NCBI RefSeq assembly: GCF_016920785.2
Contig: NW_024609837.1
Location: forward strand, 41,595,543 to 41,659,542
Reading direction: 5' to 3'
Source of the DNA: Ixodes scapularis
Taxonomy: Eukaryota > Arthropoda > Arachnida > Ixodida > Ixodidae
DNA: 64,000 nucleotides
Notes under the pieces: model-generated
Seen by the model: only the letters and a program-made list of their open reading frames with translations
The model's database searches: none
What the model was told of the DNA's origin: nothing
Program-made: the position numbers and the translations under genes
Shown: in pieces, positions 11,600-22,394 of the stretch
Position numbering within the stretch: the first letter of the stretch is position 1
How the letters are laid out: each line of letters opens with the position of its first letter

Positions 11600-12420
11600 T
11601 GGCAAGTACGCATGGCGCCGCTACTGTTTTGGTTTGACGGGACGGGAGAAGCTTCGCATAGAGCTTCGGAGTTTGCGAGCACATAGTGAAGACGTGACCG
11701 GAGAAGTGCCCCTGTGATGTTCCTGGAAGACGGAAAGTAGCATTCGTAATCGTCGTGTGTGCTTTGAAAGCGCAGGGAGTCACAGGGTCCACGAGTTCGC
11801 AACCACAAGCCAAGGTTCACGACAGCGCGGCGTTGACTTCGGCGATCTCGTTCTGTTTGGTGCAACCCGGCGATGCGAAAAAGAGCTGAAACATTCGTCG
11901 TGTGTGGTGCGGTGCTTTGTATTCCGGGTCTGTTTGAACCACGCTTTTAACACGGAGCGCAAATTGTTTGTTGCGTGGTGGAGGTTCAACGGGTACAGTC
12001 GTACAGTCCCGTCGTCGTCAGCTGATCCGGTCCAGCTGGTCCGGGAGGACGCAGCGAGCGTTTTTAAAAGTAAATCTTCCTTCGTTCCGTTCCAAACTGT
12101 TGAAGTATCCCGACACATACCGTGAGTAAGAAGCAGCGGGCGTTTTCAACAAAATTACGTTGTTTTAATTGAATAATGGACTCCGGATTGTTGTCTTAAA
12201 TCTGCCGTTTTTTATGCTTCGTGTTGGACTGCGTTTGCATAGCGACGCACATCGCTCGAGTAGATGATTCGGTCCTGCAACGAGTTTGTTGCGCCAATCA
12301 TGCGGCGTGAATAAATTAGGGCAAGGTTTCCTACCTGCCCACAGATGCACGTACTGAGACCATTTTTTATGTTGTGAACGTAGTGCGCTTTCTTTATTTT
12401 GGAAGACGCGTTGGTGCATT
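11600..12420 (+). repeat. Dispersed repeat, copy 2 (longest)
   Basis: The right 530 bases match 1-400. The left part (11640-11930) matches 12590-12850 in scattered blocks, notably CACAAGCCAAG followed by GACTTCGG or GCTTCGG and GAAGAGCTG or AAGAGCTG. The repeat is therefore at least 820 bases long and present three times in direct orientation. A GTGAGT donor-like site sits at 12122. Confidence 0.7.
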
Positions 12421-12544
12421 TATTATGGTACAATCACTTGAGAGTTGAGAAATTGGAGAGCGAGCAAGCTTTCCCAACTTTGTCTCTTTCTCTCTGGCAC
12501 TGCCCTGTTTCAGTTTCAGTAGGCATATCTACTAGCAGGTACAA

Positions 12545-12860
12545 ACTGCTCTAAAGCAGGTAAAAAACGGGAAGCTTAGGACGGTGCGGACTCCGTGTTT
12601 TGCGCTTTTCGCAAGGTGACAGGGTAAATGCTTTTGTGAGATATGCGGAATATGCAAGCGATTTTGTTATGCCCGTCGTTTGCGTCTCTCCAGCAAAACG
12701 AATAAGATGATCTACTACACAGGCGCAATCACAAGCCAAGATTTAAGATAGCAGTCGTTTGCTTCGGTGATCCGTGTAGCTGTATTTTACCCTGCTCTCT
12801 GCAACAACGTGTCATGACGAAGAGCTGGAACGGTCACGGTTTGTGCTGGCCTCCCGGTTG
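12545..12860 (+). repeat. Dispersed repeat, copy 3 (diverged)
   Basis: Aligns with the left half of copy 2; reading both on the minus strand gives related frames that begin MAC(G/D)C. Identity is visibly lower than between copies 1 and 2. Confidence 0.5.
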
Positions 12861-14429
12861 ACAGAAACCCGCGTCGCCCGCATCGGCACCGAGTGCGCCT
12901 GGGCTGTTGATGCTCAAGCCTTTCATCCGCGGCTTGTCGCCAGCTCATCCTGCTGCTCAACGGTAAGGAAGCGGCGAGAGTAACCTCGGAAGGGAATGTA
13001 AATCCTCGTTCATTCAGTTATCCGGTGTCAAAGTGTGGAAGATGTCCAACGTGTACTGAGGGCGGGAACTACGAGCGTTTTGCCTTGCTTTTATAACCGA
13101 AACCAGACCAACGAGATAACTGCCTTGCGTACTCTAAAATGACGAAAGCAATAAGTTTCAACAGGTCGAGTACGTCACCGGGGATGTAGGCGAGACGGTG
13201 CACACTATTTAAACGCTTGCAGTATCCACGAGTGGTACCAGGAAAGCGACGTCAACAGAGAAGGAGCTCGCGATTCAGCATAATGCACTGCTACGGGCCC
13301 GTGTATCTTCAAAGTTCGGGGTGGTGGCAGTATAAAAAAAAAGACGCATCAGCGCCCCACACCAGTGTTCACGAATAACACCGGTCACAAACTCCCAAGC
13401 CCCACCGCTCTTCTCGACACCGACACGACATACGACAACAAACTGCATCAAAACGCCCCAAAAGTGAAGGCGTCTGCTCCCGTACTGCAACTGCTGCAAC
13501 TAGCGGAAGTGAAGTGTTGGGCGGATGTCCGGATGTCCTTCACAAAAATATATAAAAAATGCTTTGTGCAAGGATCATTTTCATTTATTATTGTATACGT
13601 AATGACAAAATTCCAATAATTTGTTTTCCTATCTGATTCAAGCTAGTCGGACTGCTCATAACACTGGTCAAGCAAGAAAATAACAAAAATTTGAACTTTT
13701 TCATGACCGGTTTAAGGTTTATTGTTAACATATTGCAACATTTATTGCAACGGACTAACATTATAGATTTTGCCTCGATACTTTTTAAATGCAAACAGTT
13801 CTAACACACGGCTGTCCATTGCGCCGTGTTTTGTGTATTCTTCTATAAATCTGTAATGGTCAGCGACCATTACAAGAGCTCACCCGCACATGTCAAGCTT
13901 ATATGCGCCGCGGGGAGAAATGGATATCGAGTAGGAAGTGTCGGGCGTAGTGTCGGTTGTTGTGTTTGTGTACATGTTGGTGCTGTGTAGCTGCGTTCGC
14001 AGTGTTAACAGACGTCTTTTTTTTTTTTTTTTAAACAGGCTGCTAGAAATCTCGATAGGTGGCGCAAGTTACCGCCCGATTCTAAATAGTTTGCTCAAGT
14101 TATTTATCCATGTAAGTTCGGCATTCGTTTTTTTTTTTTTTTTTGTCTAGCGGCTTGTTGGAGCTACCGACGCCGCCGACCGCCGACAACGCACGTACGT
14201 ACCTTTGCAAGTAGCTACGTCCGCCGCTTGGAGACTTTACTGTGTATAAAAGACATCGAACGAGAACTAACGCGCCCTGTGTGCTTTCAATTCGGCTGAA
14301 AGGCGCGCGGCTCGCTGGGCTCGTCTCTCGCCTGTTCTCGGCCGCTGGCCTCCACGTTTCATAAGGAACACGCTCGAAACGGTTTCGCGGAAGGCAGACA
14401 CGGTGTAGCGTGTTAAGTTTACACAGCAC
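12861..14429. other. Unassigned sequence
   Basis: No gene recognised. CGCTCAACGGTAAGGAAG-like sequence near 12953-12968 has a good donor match but no supported exon before it. Long poly-T runs lie at 14017-14034 and 14128-14145. Confidence 0.4.
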
Positions 14430-15289
14430 CTCATGTGCATACATGGGTAAATTACTTTCAAAATGTAATTTAATTACAATTACAATTACTTAGCTCCCAA
14501 AGTATTTTAACTACAATTACAATTACTACTACGCGAAAGTAGTTCATTGCAATTACAAATTACTTTTTAAAAGTAATGCAATTACTTTACAATTACTTAT
14601 TTCTGAGAGTTACCCACCTTGGGCCATATAACTGTAAACGAGTTTTATGGCCGCTGTATAAATGTCACGCATTGCACTTTCCTTTTATGAAATTTGTTAA
14701 ATGGATTATAGAACTTAATAGTTTGGAGTAATGAACTCTTGCGTTCTTATATTCTCAAAAAAATAAAAATCAATGGCCACAAAATTCACAGGTGCGAGGT
14801 GAATTTCCTTAGAGCTTATGCAAATGGTATCAAAGTCAAACCAACAAGAAATAAACTTAAAAATAATACAAGGAAACAAATATGCGACAGTACTGGTATC
14901 ATAAAACTCACGTAAAAATGGCTAATAAGAGAAACTTGTAAACGACGTCAAACATTTAAAGAATACGACAACTTACGAAAACATTTCAGCCACGATGATT
15001 CGCTGCCTCTCCCTGTCTTTGGACTTGTAACATGCCGGATGTGGGTTACCGTAGCACGCAAACTGTGGTCGCTTCCACAAAACTAGTGTCACAATATCAG
15101 CAACTCTATTGCCAGAGATTCTGGGTTAAGTGCGCGGTAACACCCAAAAAGCTCCTGAGATAAATAATAAATTTAGGATCGTCATATAGATAATCATTAG
15201 GATAGCAATTATTGTATCGATGTTATGCGTTTCATAAAGAAGGCCGATTTGAATTTAGCATGGCAAGAACAACCTCGAAAAATTCATGA

Positions 15290-15450
15290 TACACTGTAAA
15301 CGACTTTATTTTCTCGAATTTCGCGAATTGCCTATAGTTCGCGAAAAATAAGTCCCGCGAGCAATTCCGGTAAAATGTAAACACATTGGAATCTATAGTG
15401 GGACCCCACCGCGTTGCGAAAATTAGAATCCGCGAATTATTCCAAACCTG
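15290..15450. repeat. TTCGCGAA-rich palindromic insert
   Basis: Repeated ATTTCGCGAATT, TTCGCGAAAA and CCGCGAATTATT words flank a short spacer beginning TGGAATCTATAGTGGG. It is probably a small MITE nested in the hAT-like element. Confidence 0.4.
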
Positions 15451-15535
15451 CGGCCTCTTGGACGCCTCAATTTCATGATTTACTTGAGCGTGTTTCAGCT
15501 GGAAGATAGAGACGAGCTATTATTATTATTATTTT

Positions 15536-15742
15536 TTATAACTGTTCAGTATTACTGAAAGTGACAAAGAAGTTGCCTACCTGCAAATGTTCCCGCAAAT
15601 TGGAGGTCGCGTTTCGGTTTGTTGAATTTGTTTTCAGAGACGGTGCGGAGAGTTTGCACCTCACGATTATATTTTTTACATTGCTGCTAATTTGTTTAAA
15701 GAATTTTTCGTAACAAGGCCCCGGCAGCCTTTCCTTTTCCAT
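15536..15742 (-). pseudogene. BED zinc-finger relic of a hAT transposase
   Basis: A 68-codon minus-strand frame contains NVKNIIVRCKLSA, a gap, then NATSNLREHLQ. This matches the layout of a BED finger at the amino-terminus of hAT transposases: an aromatic or basic lead-in, CxxC, then (N/G)xTSNLxxHLxxxH. The second cysteine of the CxxC is missing (CKLSA) and the final histidine is not evident. It lies inside the element whose ends independently indicate hAT, which supports the assignment. The DDE/RNase H-like core and the hAT dimerisation region are not seen in the remaining sequence, so the element cannot move itself. Confidence 0.6.
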
Positions 15743-17004
15743 TGTAGATAAGACTGTTGCAGGTTCTCAATGCAAAGCAGCACTGCGCGCCTCGGGACGG
15801 GTCTACAGTCCAGGACGAGAGGACAACGCGTGGAGGGTCACGATAGAAGTGTAAAAACAAAGTGCAAGCCAAGCCCTCTATAAAAAAAAAAAAAAGAAGC
15901 CTTCAACGAACAACCCAAACGTAAAAACAAGCTCCCTACAGTTTAAAGCCGCGGTTTGTAAGTTTTGGAATCTCATCCAGTCAGGCTGATAAACGGTTAA
16001 AAGGGTTAGGTAGTGCGAACACTAAATAATGAAGATTTATACAAAAAGGTAGACGAGGATTGGGAGAAGGAAGAACAGTGTAGCAGCAACAGTTGGAAGT
16101 AAGGCAGGGTGAGTTGGTGTTAATGAGACATGCTGCTTCTTTGCCTCGATGTCAGAGTAGCACGACTTACTGTTAGTGATACCAACATACGAGATAGAGG
16201 AGAAGGACGTGAAAAACGCATAAAGAAAAGAGAATAATTTGATGAACAAAAAAGTCCCCAAACTTGACTGAAATATTTAAGCGAATATGCTAGCGGCGAA
16301 GACGCGTAAGGAGAACCTCGAACCTCCCCGCCTCGACCGGATGATGTGATCGGAGCCAACCAGCTCGTGTTCGACCCCCGATGCCCCCTTGTGGGAATGA
16401 AAAACAAGAAAGACCCCTGGAAACAGGAGCAACAGGAAGCGAATGAGACGAAGAGTCAGATTCATCTACGACAGGAACAAAAACGGACGCGAATGTAGCC
16501 CTCATTTATCAAATTATTTCTCAAATTCTTCATTAAATCGTTTTAAAGTCTACAAAATCCTTAATTGCGTTCTATCCCAGCCTCTTCTTCCCATTACTCC
16601 TTTTGAGCAGGTTGGGAGACACTCTCTCCCCTGTCGCTTTGGCTGTGCTGTCGTCTCCGTGGCCAGGGAGAAAAGCGCCGCCGCCGCCAAATCTTGCAAA
16701 AGTAATTGTAATTGTGCCTGAAATTTAGCAATTACTGACGCTAGAAAGTAATTAAATTACAATTACAATTCCTTTTAGTCAAAAGTAATTATTAAAATTA
16801 CAAATTACCAGGAAAAGTAATTAAATTACAATAATTTAATTACTGTAATTGAATTACTACCCAAGTATGCTCATGTGTAGACGAAAAACACAGATAGCCT
16901 CGTGTAAAACGAACACGTTTCGACGTGTCCGCTATGGGACAACGGTTTACACGTCTGGGCGTGTTATTTTTGCTAACAGTGTATGGAGCTCTCAACGCTG
17001 TCTC

Positions 17005-17532
17005 GATGTCCGTCCCAACACAGTTTTCGTACGGGATTTTCTTGCACCACACAGTTGCTCGAGTTATATCATGACATTTCACAATCGTATGATAAAGGCC
17101 GACAACTAGACTGTGCCTTCCTGGACTTCAAAAAAAGCTTTCAATGTTGTTTCTTATTATGCTCTCCTGATGCAAAAACTTCATAAACTAAGTATAGATC
17201 CAGGAATTTTTCATATGATTGGCGATTACCTAAATTCAAAACAACAGTCCGTGTTAATTAATAGTGTAGTCCTCTTTTATGGAAATCACATCTGGAGTCC
17301 CACAGGGGTCGGTACTTGGCCCTGTCCTGTTTTTAATATTTATTAATGATATAGTTGATAGTCTCTCTTCACATATACAATTATATGCAGATGATTGCAT
17401 TTTGTACAATGATTTCCTTTGTGATTCTGATGTGCTTACTCTCGCAGGAGACTTAGATAGCATTGATGCCTGGTGCGTCGAAGTGCGCATGCCTCTATAT
17501 GTGTCTAAATATATTAGCGTCAGATTCACTAG
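17005..17532 (+). pseudogene. CR1-like LINE reverse transcriptase, amino-terminal part
   Basis: Concatenating frames across small shifts gives the RT palm in order: SQHSFRTGFSCTTQLLE, LDCAFLDFKK (motif A region, with D), a thumb-proximal stretch KLSIDPGIFHMIGDYLNSKQ, GVPQGSVLGPVLF, INDI, and the catalytic box LYADDCILY near 17385-17400. This is the ordinary motif order of CR1/L2/Jockey reverse transcriptases. A frameshift between the motif A and GVPQG segments makes it non-functional. The endonuclease and ORF1 are absent (5' truncation near 17005). The reading frame resumes at 18374 after an insertion. Confidence 0.9.
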
Positions 17533-17611
17533 AAAAAAAAGGCGCGAAGCGTATTTGAAGAAACACCATCTTCCCGAGGGGAACCATGGGGTGATGCGGA
17601 GCATCGCGGAT

Positions 17612-17690
17612 CGTTATTAACTGTGTTATTAACGGTGTTATTAACGGTGTTATTAACGGTGTTATTAACGGTGTTAGTAACGTTGTTGAA
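17612..17690. repeat. 12-bp minisatellite TGTTATTAACGG
   Basis: About six copies of a 12-bp unit follow the repeat-protein frame. On the minus strand they read as NNTV repeats. Confidence 0.9.
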
Positions 17691-18051
17691 CTTCACGGTC
17701 TCGAACCTCAGGTTCTGCTGCTCGACGTTCACGAACCAACGCGGCTTCCCGTTCTCGAAGGTCGGGTTCCGCCGCTCGCATCGTACGTTTACGTTGAACT
17801 TCACGGTCCCGAACCTCAGGTTCTGCTGCTCGACGTTCTCGAACCGCCGCTGCTTCACGTTGTCGTAGTTCAGCATCCGCCGCTCGACGGTGACGAATGG
17901 ACGCCGCTTCTCGTTGCCGTAGTTCAGGGTCTGCCGCTCGCTTCAAGCATTTGCGCTCAGCGTCGCGTGGCCTTCGCAGCTTTGTCTTCAGTGGACGTAG
18001 CGTTGCTGTTAGTTTGTGGGGTGGTGCTGACGCTTGCTTGCGCCAACCCAC
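17674..18051 (-). CDS. Protein with five 18-residue charged repeats (STPR-like)
   Basis: A 125-codon frame. After a basic amino-terminus (about 40 residues, rich in K, R and P) come five tandem units of 18 residues close to RAA(D/E)P(E/D)(L/V)R(Q/D/E)REAAxxRxR, for example RAADAELRQREAAAVRER. DNA repeat length is 54 bp. The units are predicted to be helical and highly charged. The pattern resembles STPR-type DNA-binding repeats of arthropods (known units are about 23 residues), but the length differs, so this is only similarity of style. The frame ends at the junction with an AT-rich minisatellite, suggesting carboxy-terminal truncation. It lies entirely inside an inserted element, so any role would be in that element's biology. 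Function unknown. Confidence 0.55.
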   Translation of the reverse strand: MGWRKQASAPPHKLTATLRPLKTKLRRPRDAERKCLKRAADPELRQREAASIRHRRAADAELRQREAAAVRERRAAEPEVRDREVQRKRTMRAAEPDLREREAALVRERRAAEPEVRDREVQQRY

Positions 18052-18373
18052 TAACTGACGGGACTGTTGCTTCCATCACACTTCATCGGAAGAACGGAGT
18101 GGAGTCAACAGCAGTGAACTGAACGCGCGCAGCGCGCTACCGCTGCTTATAATCACACTTGAAGGAGAGGAGACTAGAGGAGGAGAGTTGCGCATGCGCG
18201 CGCGGTGTGAGTAGAAGCGAACGCACGCGAAGTGCACGCAGCTGGTAGAGAGAGAGCGGAGAGAGTAACGCGCAGCTGTTGGAGAGAGGGAAGGAGGAGA
18301 GTTGCGCATGCGTAGTGTGAGTGCGGACTACGACGCCGCGGGACATAGACCCGAGCAAGAGATGCTCCGCATC

Positions 18374-19200
18374 TAAAACTAATGTTGTTCCTTCGTCCTA
18401 CAGCATCGGTGGTGTTTCACTTGAACAGGCATCGGAGGTTCATAATTTGGGAGTCATCGTTTCGTCTGATGTAATATGGAATAAACATGTTAAGTATATT
18501 ACAGCGAAAGCAAGCCGGTCACTGGTATCTATGAAACGTGATTTTACGTAGGCTCCCCCATCTCTGAAGGAGATGGGGGAGCCTACCTAAAATTTTCTTT
18601 CGTGTTTGGTCTGTTTTTGACTACACCAGTGAGATTTGGAATCCGGTCAGGCAGAACCTGGTAGATCACGTTGAAAAGATACACAATCGTGCAGCAAGAT
18701 TTGTTACGGGTGATTATGATTTCAGAGCTAGCATAACTTAAATCATTTTTAAATTGGGTATACCTCAGAGACGAGGGTGGATATTTCTCCGTCTCAAACT
18801 TTCACATAAAGTGTTTTGCAGCGATAGCGCTATTTGTAGGTCCAAGTATAATTTTGAGCCTGCCTCTCTGTCAGAAAAGAGAGATTATTCTTTAAAAAAA
18901 TGTCTATTTCATTGCACAACCGATGTCGTCAAATTTCTTTTTTTTTTTTCAGCTCTTCTTGTTGACAATTGGAGCAACCTGCCAAGTGACATTGTTAAAG
19001 CAAATTTAACGAAAATATGTTTTTTTTAAGATTCAAGGATACGTTTAATTATCGTTGTGTATTGCTTATCGTATTGTATTGCTTCACTTTCTGTGTTTAG
19101 TGTACAATTTTCTCTCTGTGCCCCTCTCCTTAATGCCTTTTTAGGCGATGTTGGTATTCAAGTAAACAAATTAACTCATTATGGGCGCCCACCTAGGTTG
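18374..19200 (+). pseudogene. CR1-like LINE reverse transcriptase, carboxy-terminal part
   Basis: Continues the reverse transcriptase begun at 17005. Recognisable segments are SLEQASEVHNLGVIVSSD (the conserved YLGV-type region), KHVKYITAKASRSLVSMKRD, SEIWNPVRQNLVDHVEKIHN and RAARFVTGDYD, then the terminal VDNWSNLPSDIV. Several stops and shifts are present. A perfect 17-bp-arm palindrome at 18548-18586 disrupts the frame between MKRDF and the next segment. The 3' untranslated part runs to about 19200. Confidence 0.85.
18548..18586. repeat. Quasi-palindrome in LINE coding sequence
   Basis: GTAGGCTCCCCCATCTC and GAGATGGGGGAGCCTAC face each other across 5 bases. In related reverse transcriptases this position reads APPSLKE followed by (L/M)xY, so the left arm is ancestral and the right arm is its inverted copy. 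Confidence 0.85.
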
Positions 19201-19690
19201 TAAACTTTGAGACTTTTTTTTTATTACATGTATGAAAAAAATTTAAAACAAAAGTCTGAATGTTGTGTTCGCGATAAATGTGTCGCTAACTTCACCAGCC
19301 CTGCATACCTGTGAGACGGAATGGTGTGCCTGCTTACTTCGCCACGTGAGAGCAGATGCGCCGCTTTGTGTTTCTTTGGGAAGCCAAGCGCCTTCCCAAA
19401 GAACCACAAAGTAAAACAAAACAAAAGTAAATTTTAGGGACTCACGTGTCGAACCACCGAAGAGAATTTACTTGCAACCAAAATCTCACTTACGTACACG
19501 AGTATATTTAGGCCAGCACATTGCGTCAGAGCCTTCGACGGGAGTCGAAGGCTCTGACGAAGTCGTAGAATTCGTTTTGCGAGCATCTGCCATTCAAACC
19601 AACTTTTCAGCGACGAAGAGCAGGAAAGCCTTCCTAAGGCTCATATGTTCTAGGCAATAAGACGAGTTGGATGTCTTTTTTGCACGGGGA
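19201..19690. other. Unassigned; contains a quasi-palindrome
   Basis: CGTCAGAGCCTTCGAC at 19524-19539 is perfectly inverted at 19544-19559 with a 4-base loop. No gene recognised. Confidence 0.6.
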
Positions 19691-20276
19691 GGGCATCACG
19701 TGACTTTTGTGATGCCCAGCCATAAAAATACGTTTAGCCTTTCGACTTGAGAAAGAGCACTTATGTGCTCTTTCTCAAGACGATCCAGCTCTTCTTCGAT
19801 CTTTTGTCGGAAGGCGTATGGAACTGACCTTGGTCTCAGAAATTTTGGTTGAGCATCGTCATTCACGCAGAGTTTCACGGCGTAGTCCTTGAGTTCTCCC
19901 GGACCTTCAAAGATGGAACTGTGTTTCTGTAGCACACTCGCGAGAGTTAAGGTCTCTGCACGCACTTTGTGTACTTCCTTCCAGTTCACTTGAAAATCCT
20001 GAAGCCACGCCCTTCTTAGTATGGGAGGTCCTCCATTCTTCACCACTTGGATCGCATGAGGCTTGACTTGCCCGTGGTACCGCATCTCCGCTTGAACCAT
20101 TCCCTCAGGAACGATGGGCTTGCCGTGTACGGCTTTAGCGTTATTCCCGAAGGTTTCAACTGGATGTCTAGAAGAATTTCTTGAAACGTCTCCAGGTTGA
20201 TCACAGTTACGGGTGAGCCTGTGTCAATCTCAATCTGAAGAGGTTTGTTGCAAATCTCCACAGTTACAGTGATGGG
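19690..20276 (-). pseudogene. Ty3/gypsy pol: protease and start of reverse transcriptase
   Basis: Minus-strand reading from 20276 downward gives PITVTVEICNKPLQIEIDTG followed by SPVTVI. DTGS is the catalytic motif of retroviral-type aspartic proteases. A frameshift near 20080 leads to the linker and RT amino-terminus: SVLQKHSSIFEGPGELKDY, then KFLRPRSVPYAFRQKIEEEL and DRLEKEH. The latter pattern (xxRPVPYALRxxVExELDRLxxxGI) is typical of Mag/K02A2.6-like Ty3/gypsy elements. Coding similarity ends at the palindrome 19746-19779. The catalytic RT region, RNase H and integrase are absent. It joins in frame to the gag fragment at 22709 once the foldback insertion is removed. Confidence 0.85.
19746..19779. 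repeat. Quasi-palindrome at the end of gypsy pol similarity
   Basis: CTTGAGAAAGAGCAC and GTGCTCTTTCTCAAG are separated by 4 bases. On the minus strand the first-read arm encodes LEKEH as expected for the family; the second arm encodes ALSQ, which is unrelated, so it is the newer inverted copy. Confidence 0.8.
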
Positions 20277-20284
20277 TTTCGGGT

Positions 20285-20565
20285 GGGAACGCGACCGAAC
20301 AGCACACGACAGAACAGCACGCGACAGAACAGCACGCGACAAAACAGCACGCGACAAAACAGCACGCGACAAAACAGCACGCGACAAAACAGCACGCGTC
20401 AAAACAGCACTGCGTCAAAATAGCACGGCGACAAAACAGCACGCGTCAAAATAGCACGCGACAAAACAGCACAGCATCAAAACGGCACAGCGACAAAAGA
20501 CAGCGTGCCAAAACAGGACGGCGTCAAAAACAGCACAGCGGCAAAACAGCACGTATGTAGCAACT
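20285..20565 (+). repeat. 15-bp minisatellite, left arm
   Basis: Tandem units close to ACAGCACGCGACAAA, most regular at 20300-20400 and decaying inward. It gives false open frames in all registers because 15 is a multiple of three. Confidence 0.95.
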
Positions 20566-20569
20566 TCGA

Positions 20570-22390
20570 GCGCGTTCTTCACCTCTCTCTGCGTGAATAA
20601 TTTTGAACCTCCTTGATTGACCCTTTCATTTTTTGCCGCTAGGTTATAAAGGAGGGAGGCATACTTGAAGAGATTGGGTAGTCAGAGATATCTTCGCTTC
20701 AATGTTGACTGCGTTGTCTGGTCTTTTTTTGTAGGACCAGCGAAAGCTTAAATGTTATTGGGAAAAAGAAATCCATAAGTTCAAGTTATGAACCGTCTGG
20801 TTTGCGGCGGTCGGGTGAGGTTCCGTAGTACTAGCTGTTTCGTAATTACCACCTAAGCGTAGAACGCCTCCCCCCTTCCACCCCCCCAAAAAAAAAAAAA
20901 GCGGGAGATGTGTCGAATAGAGATGCATTGTTAGAACCGGTAAGATAAGGTGACCTTAATGTCGAGCGTATTCAAGGTGCACCATGGGCGCCGATTCTGC
21001 GTGGTTCATTCGCTGTGAATAAAATGTCCAGGAAACACGCGGCTGCAGCTTGCAGGCGATCGATCGAGGGGAAACCGGTGAATCAGAAACATGTCACAGC
21101 CTCAATACTGCTGCCGTACAGCATGGGCTGAGCACGCTGTTGCCGCACACGCTTCGTGTTTTTTTTTTTTTCTTTTTTTAACAACTAACGACAACACTAA
21201 CCCATCCAATTATTTCGTTTTTCTTTTTTTTTTTTTTTTTGTAGACGACATTGCCGTCAAACTTGCGCGTCAAAAGTAGCAAAACTGCTCGAGAAATAGT
21301 CAGAATACGCACAAGTAAAGGCTTCGGTACTGTCCAGGGAGCCTTCATATGCCCATCGAGTATACTCCCCTCACCGAACTTGCTCCCTGCAGAAAGCGGA
21401 TTTGACAAATTGGCCGTCGACGAGTTGGCTTTCGACAAATAGGCCTTGACCCTCCATTTTTTTACAGTGCCTACTTCGAGATCTACATTCTTTTTAACTA
21501 CACACGCTATATTTAGGGTTCAGCGTTTTCAGCTTAAACCGAATAAAACCGGCAAAAGTACGTCGAATTATTTTTTTTTCAAATTCGGTTTTAATTCAAA
21601 AAGGTCAGTATTTTTGAGGACGTTCGGAGAGGCAGGGAGGCATTACTGACCGTATGCCACTTCCTTTCGCAGTTTTCAGCTTGTCTCCGAGATGGGTTCA
21701 ACGTTCAACAAAAGCTCCGGGGACCCAGGGGTCTTAAGAAAGAAATCTGGGTCTTTCACCTGATATGAATTTGTGTGCCGAATTCTTTGTTCAAAGAAGA
21801 GAGTTTCATCGTGAACTGAACAATGAAAATCAAGGACGTCCATAAATGCCCCACATTTTTAACACCCCTAGCTTCCGTCTACTAGAGGAGGGCATACATA
21901 CGATTGCTTTATCGTCGTTTCTGTGGTCGGCGCGAATTTACCATTCCTCGCAGTCGCGAAAATGGGGAAAAACGCACTAAGTACAATGCTTGCAAATTTC
22001 TGGATTTTGAAATTTGGCTCTCCGACCGAAGTGGTAGTGAAGCTCATGTTCGTTCAGTGTACGTACAAATAAGAGCACACGACGATAATTTCAGATCACG
22101 ATAGGGTCCCAGTGCGCCTTGCAGAACAGGTCACGTCGGCTGCCACAGACAGCAATAATTAAGAAAATCAATACCTAATTTATTCACTATACATTTGAAA
22201 CAAACGCTTTTAAAGACTGCATTTTCGGCAGTATACTGGTTTTCGTCAATTAACCGAAAAGAACCGAGAAGTTTGTGAGTCTACAAATACACACAGCAAT
22301 AAAGCGAAAATTTGTTTCGAATAAAAACCGAGAAAGGTACGCCGAATTTAGAAATAATAAAAACTGAAAATGGCGAACCCTAGCTATATT
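20570..22390. other. Interior of the foldback element, no gene seen
   Basis: Contains C-rich and poly-A runs near 20870-20900, two poly-T runs (21161-21178 and 21226-21240) and a short GACAAATTGGCC/GACAAATAGGCC pair at 21403-21445. Open frames are short and unsupported. Confidence 0.5.
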
Positions 22391-22394
22391 GTCA

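Larger units (their letters stand above)
14438..16869 (-). mobile_element. hAT-like DNA transposon, 8-bp target duplication, transposase lost
   Basis: CTCATGTG at 14430-14437 is repeated exactly at 16870-16877. Between them lie inverted ends CATACATGGGTA (left) and its counterpart TACCCAAGTATG (right). Subterminal arms of about 170 bases are dense in AATTAC/GTAATT words in opposite orientations. An 8-bp duplication with CA-starting ends is the hallmark of the hAT superfamily. Total length is 2432 bp, near a full-size hAT, but only a short relic of transposase is visible (next entry). A Tc1/mariner or piggyBac origin is excluded by the duplication length. Confidence 0.85.
17533..18373 (-). mobile_element. 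Insertion in the LINE, GATGCGGAGCATC ends, carries a repeat protein
   Basis: The LINE frame stops at ...ISVRFTRK and resumes at TNVVPSSYSIGG, so about 840 bases were inserted. GATGCGGAGCATC at 17593-17605 is inverted at 18361-18373. The left boundary runs beyond the motif (starts near 17541), so the element may have unequal ends or a subterminal hairpin. The target duplication is not clear (A-rich site). Contents on the minus strand: a leader, a repeat-protein frame (17674-18051) and a 12-bp minisatellite. No transposase is recognised, so the superfamily is unknown. Confidence 0.7.

Noticed and set aside
20230..20454. Repeat proteins (AVLSRAVLSR or DKTARDKTAR types)
   Set aside because: A 15-bp minisatellite is open in several frames on both strands; these are shadows.
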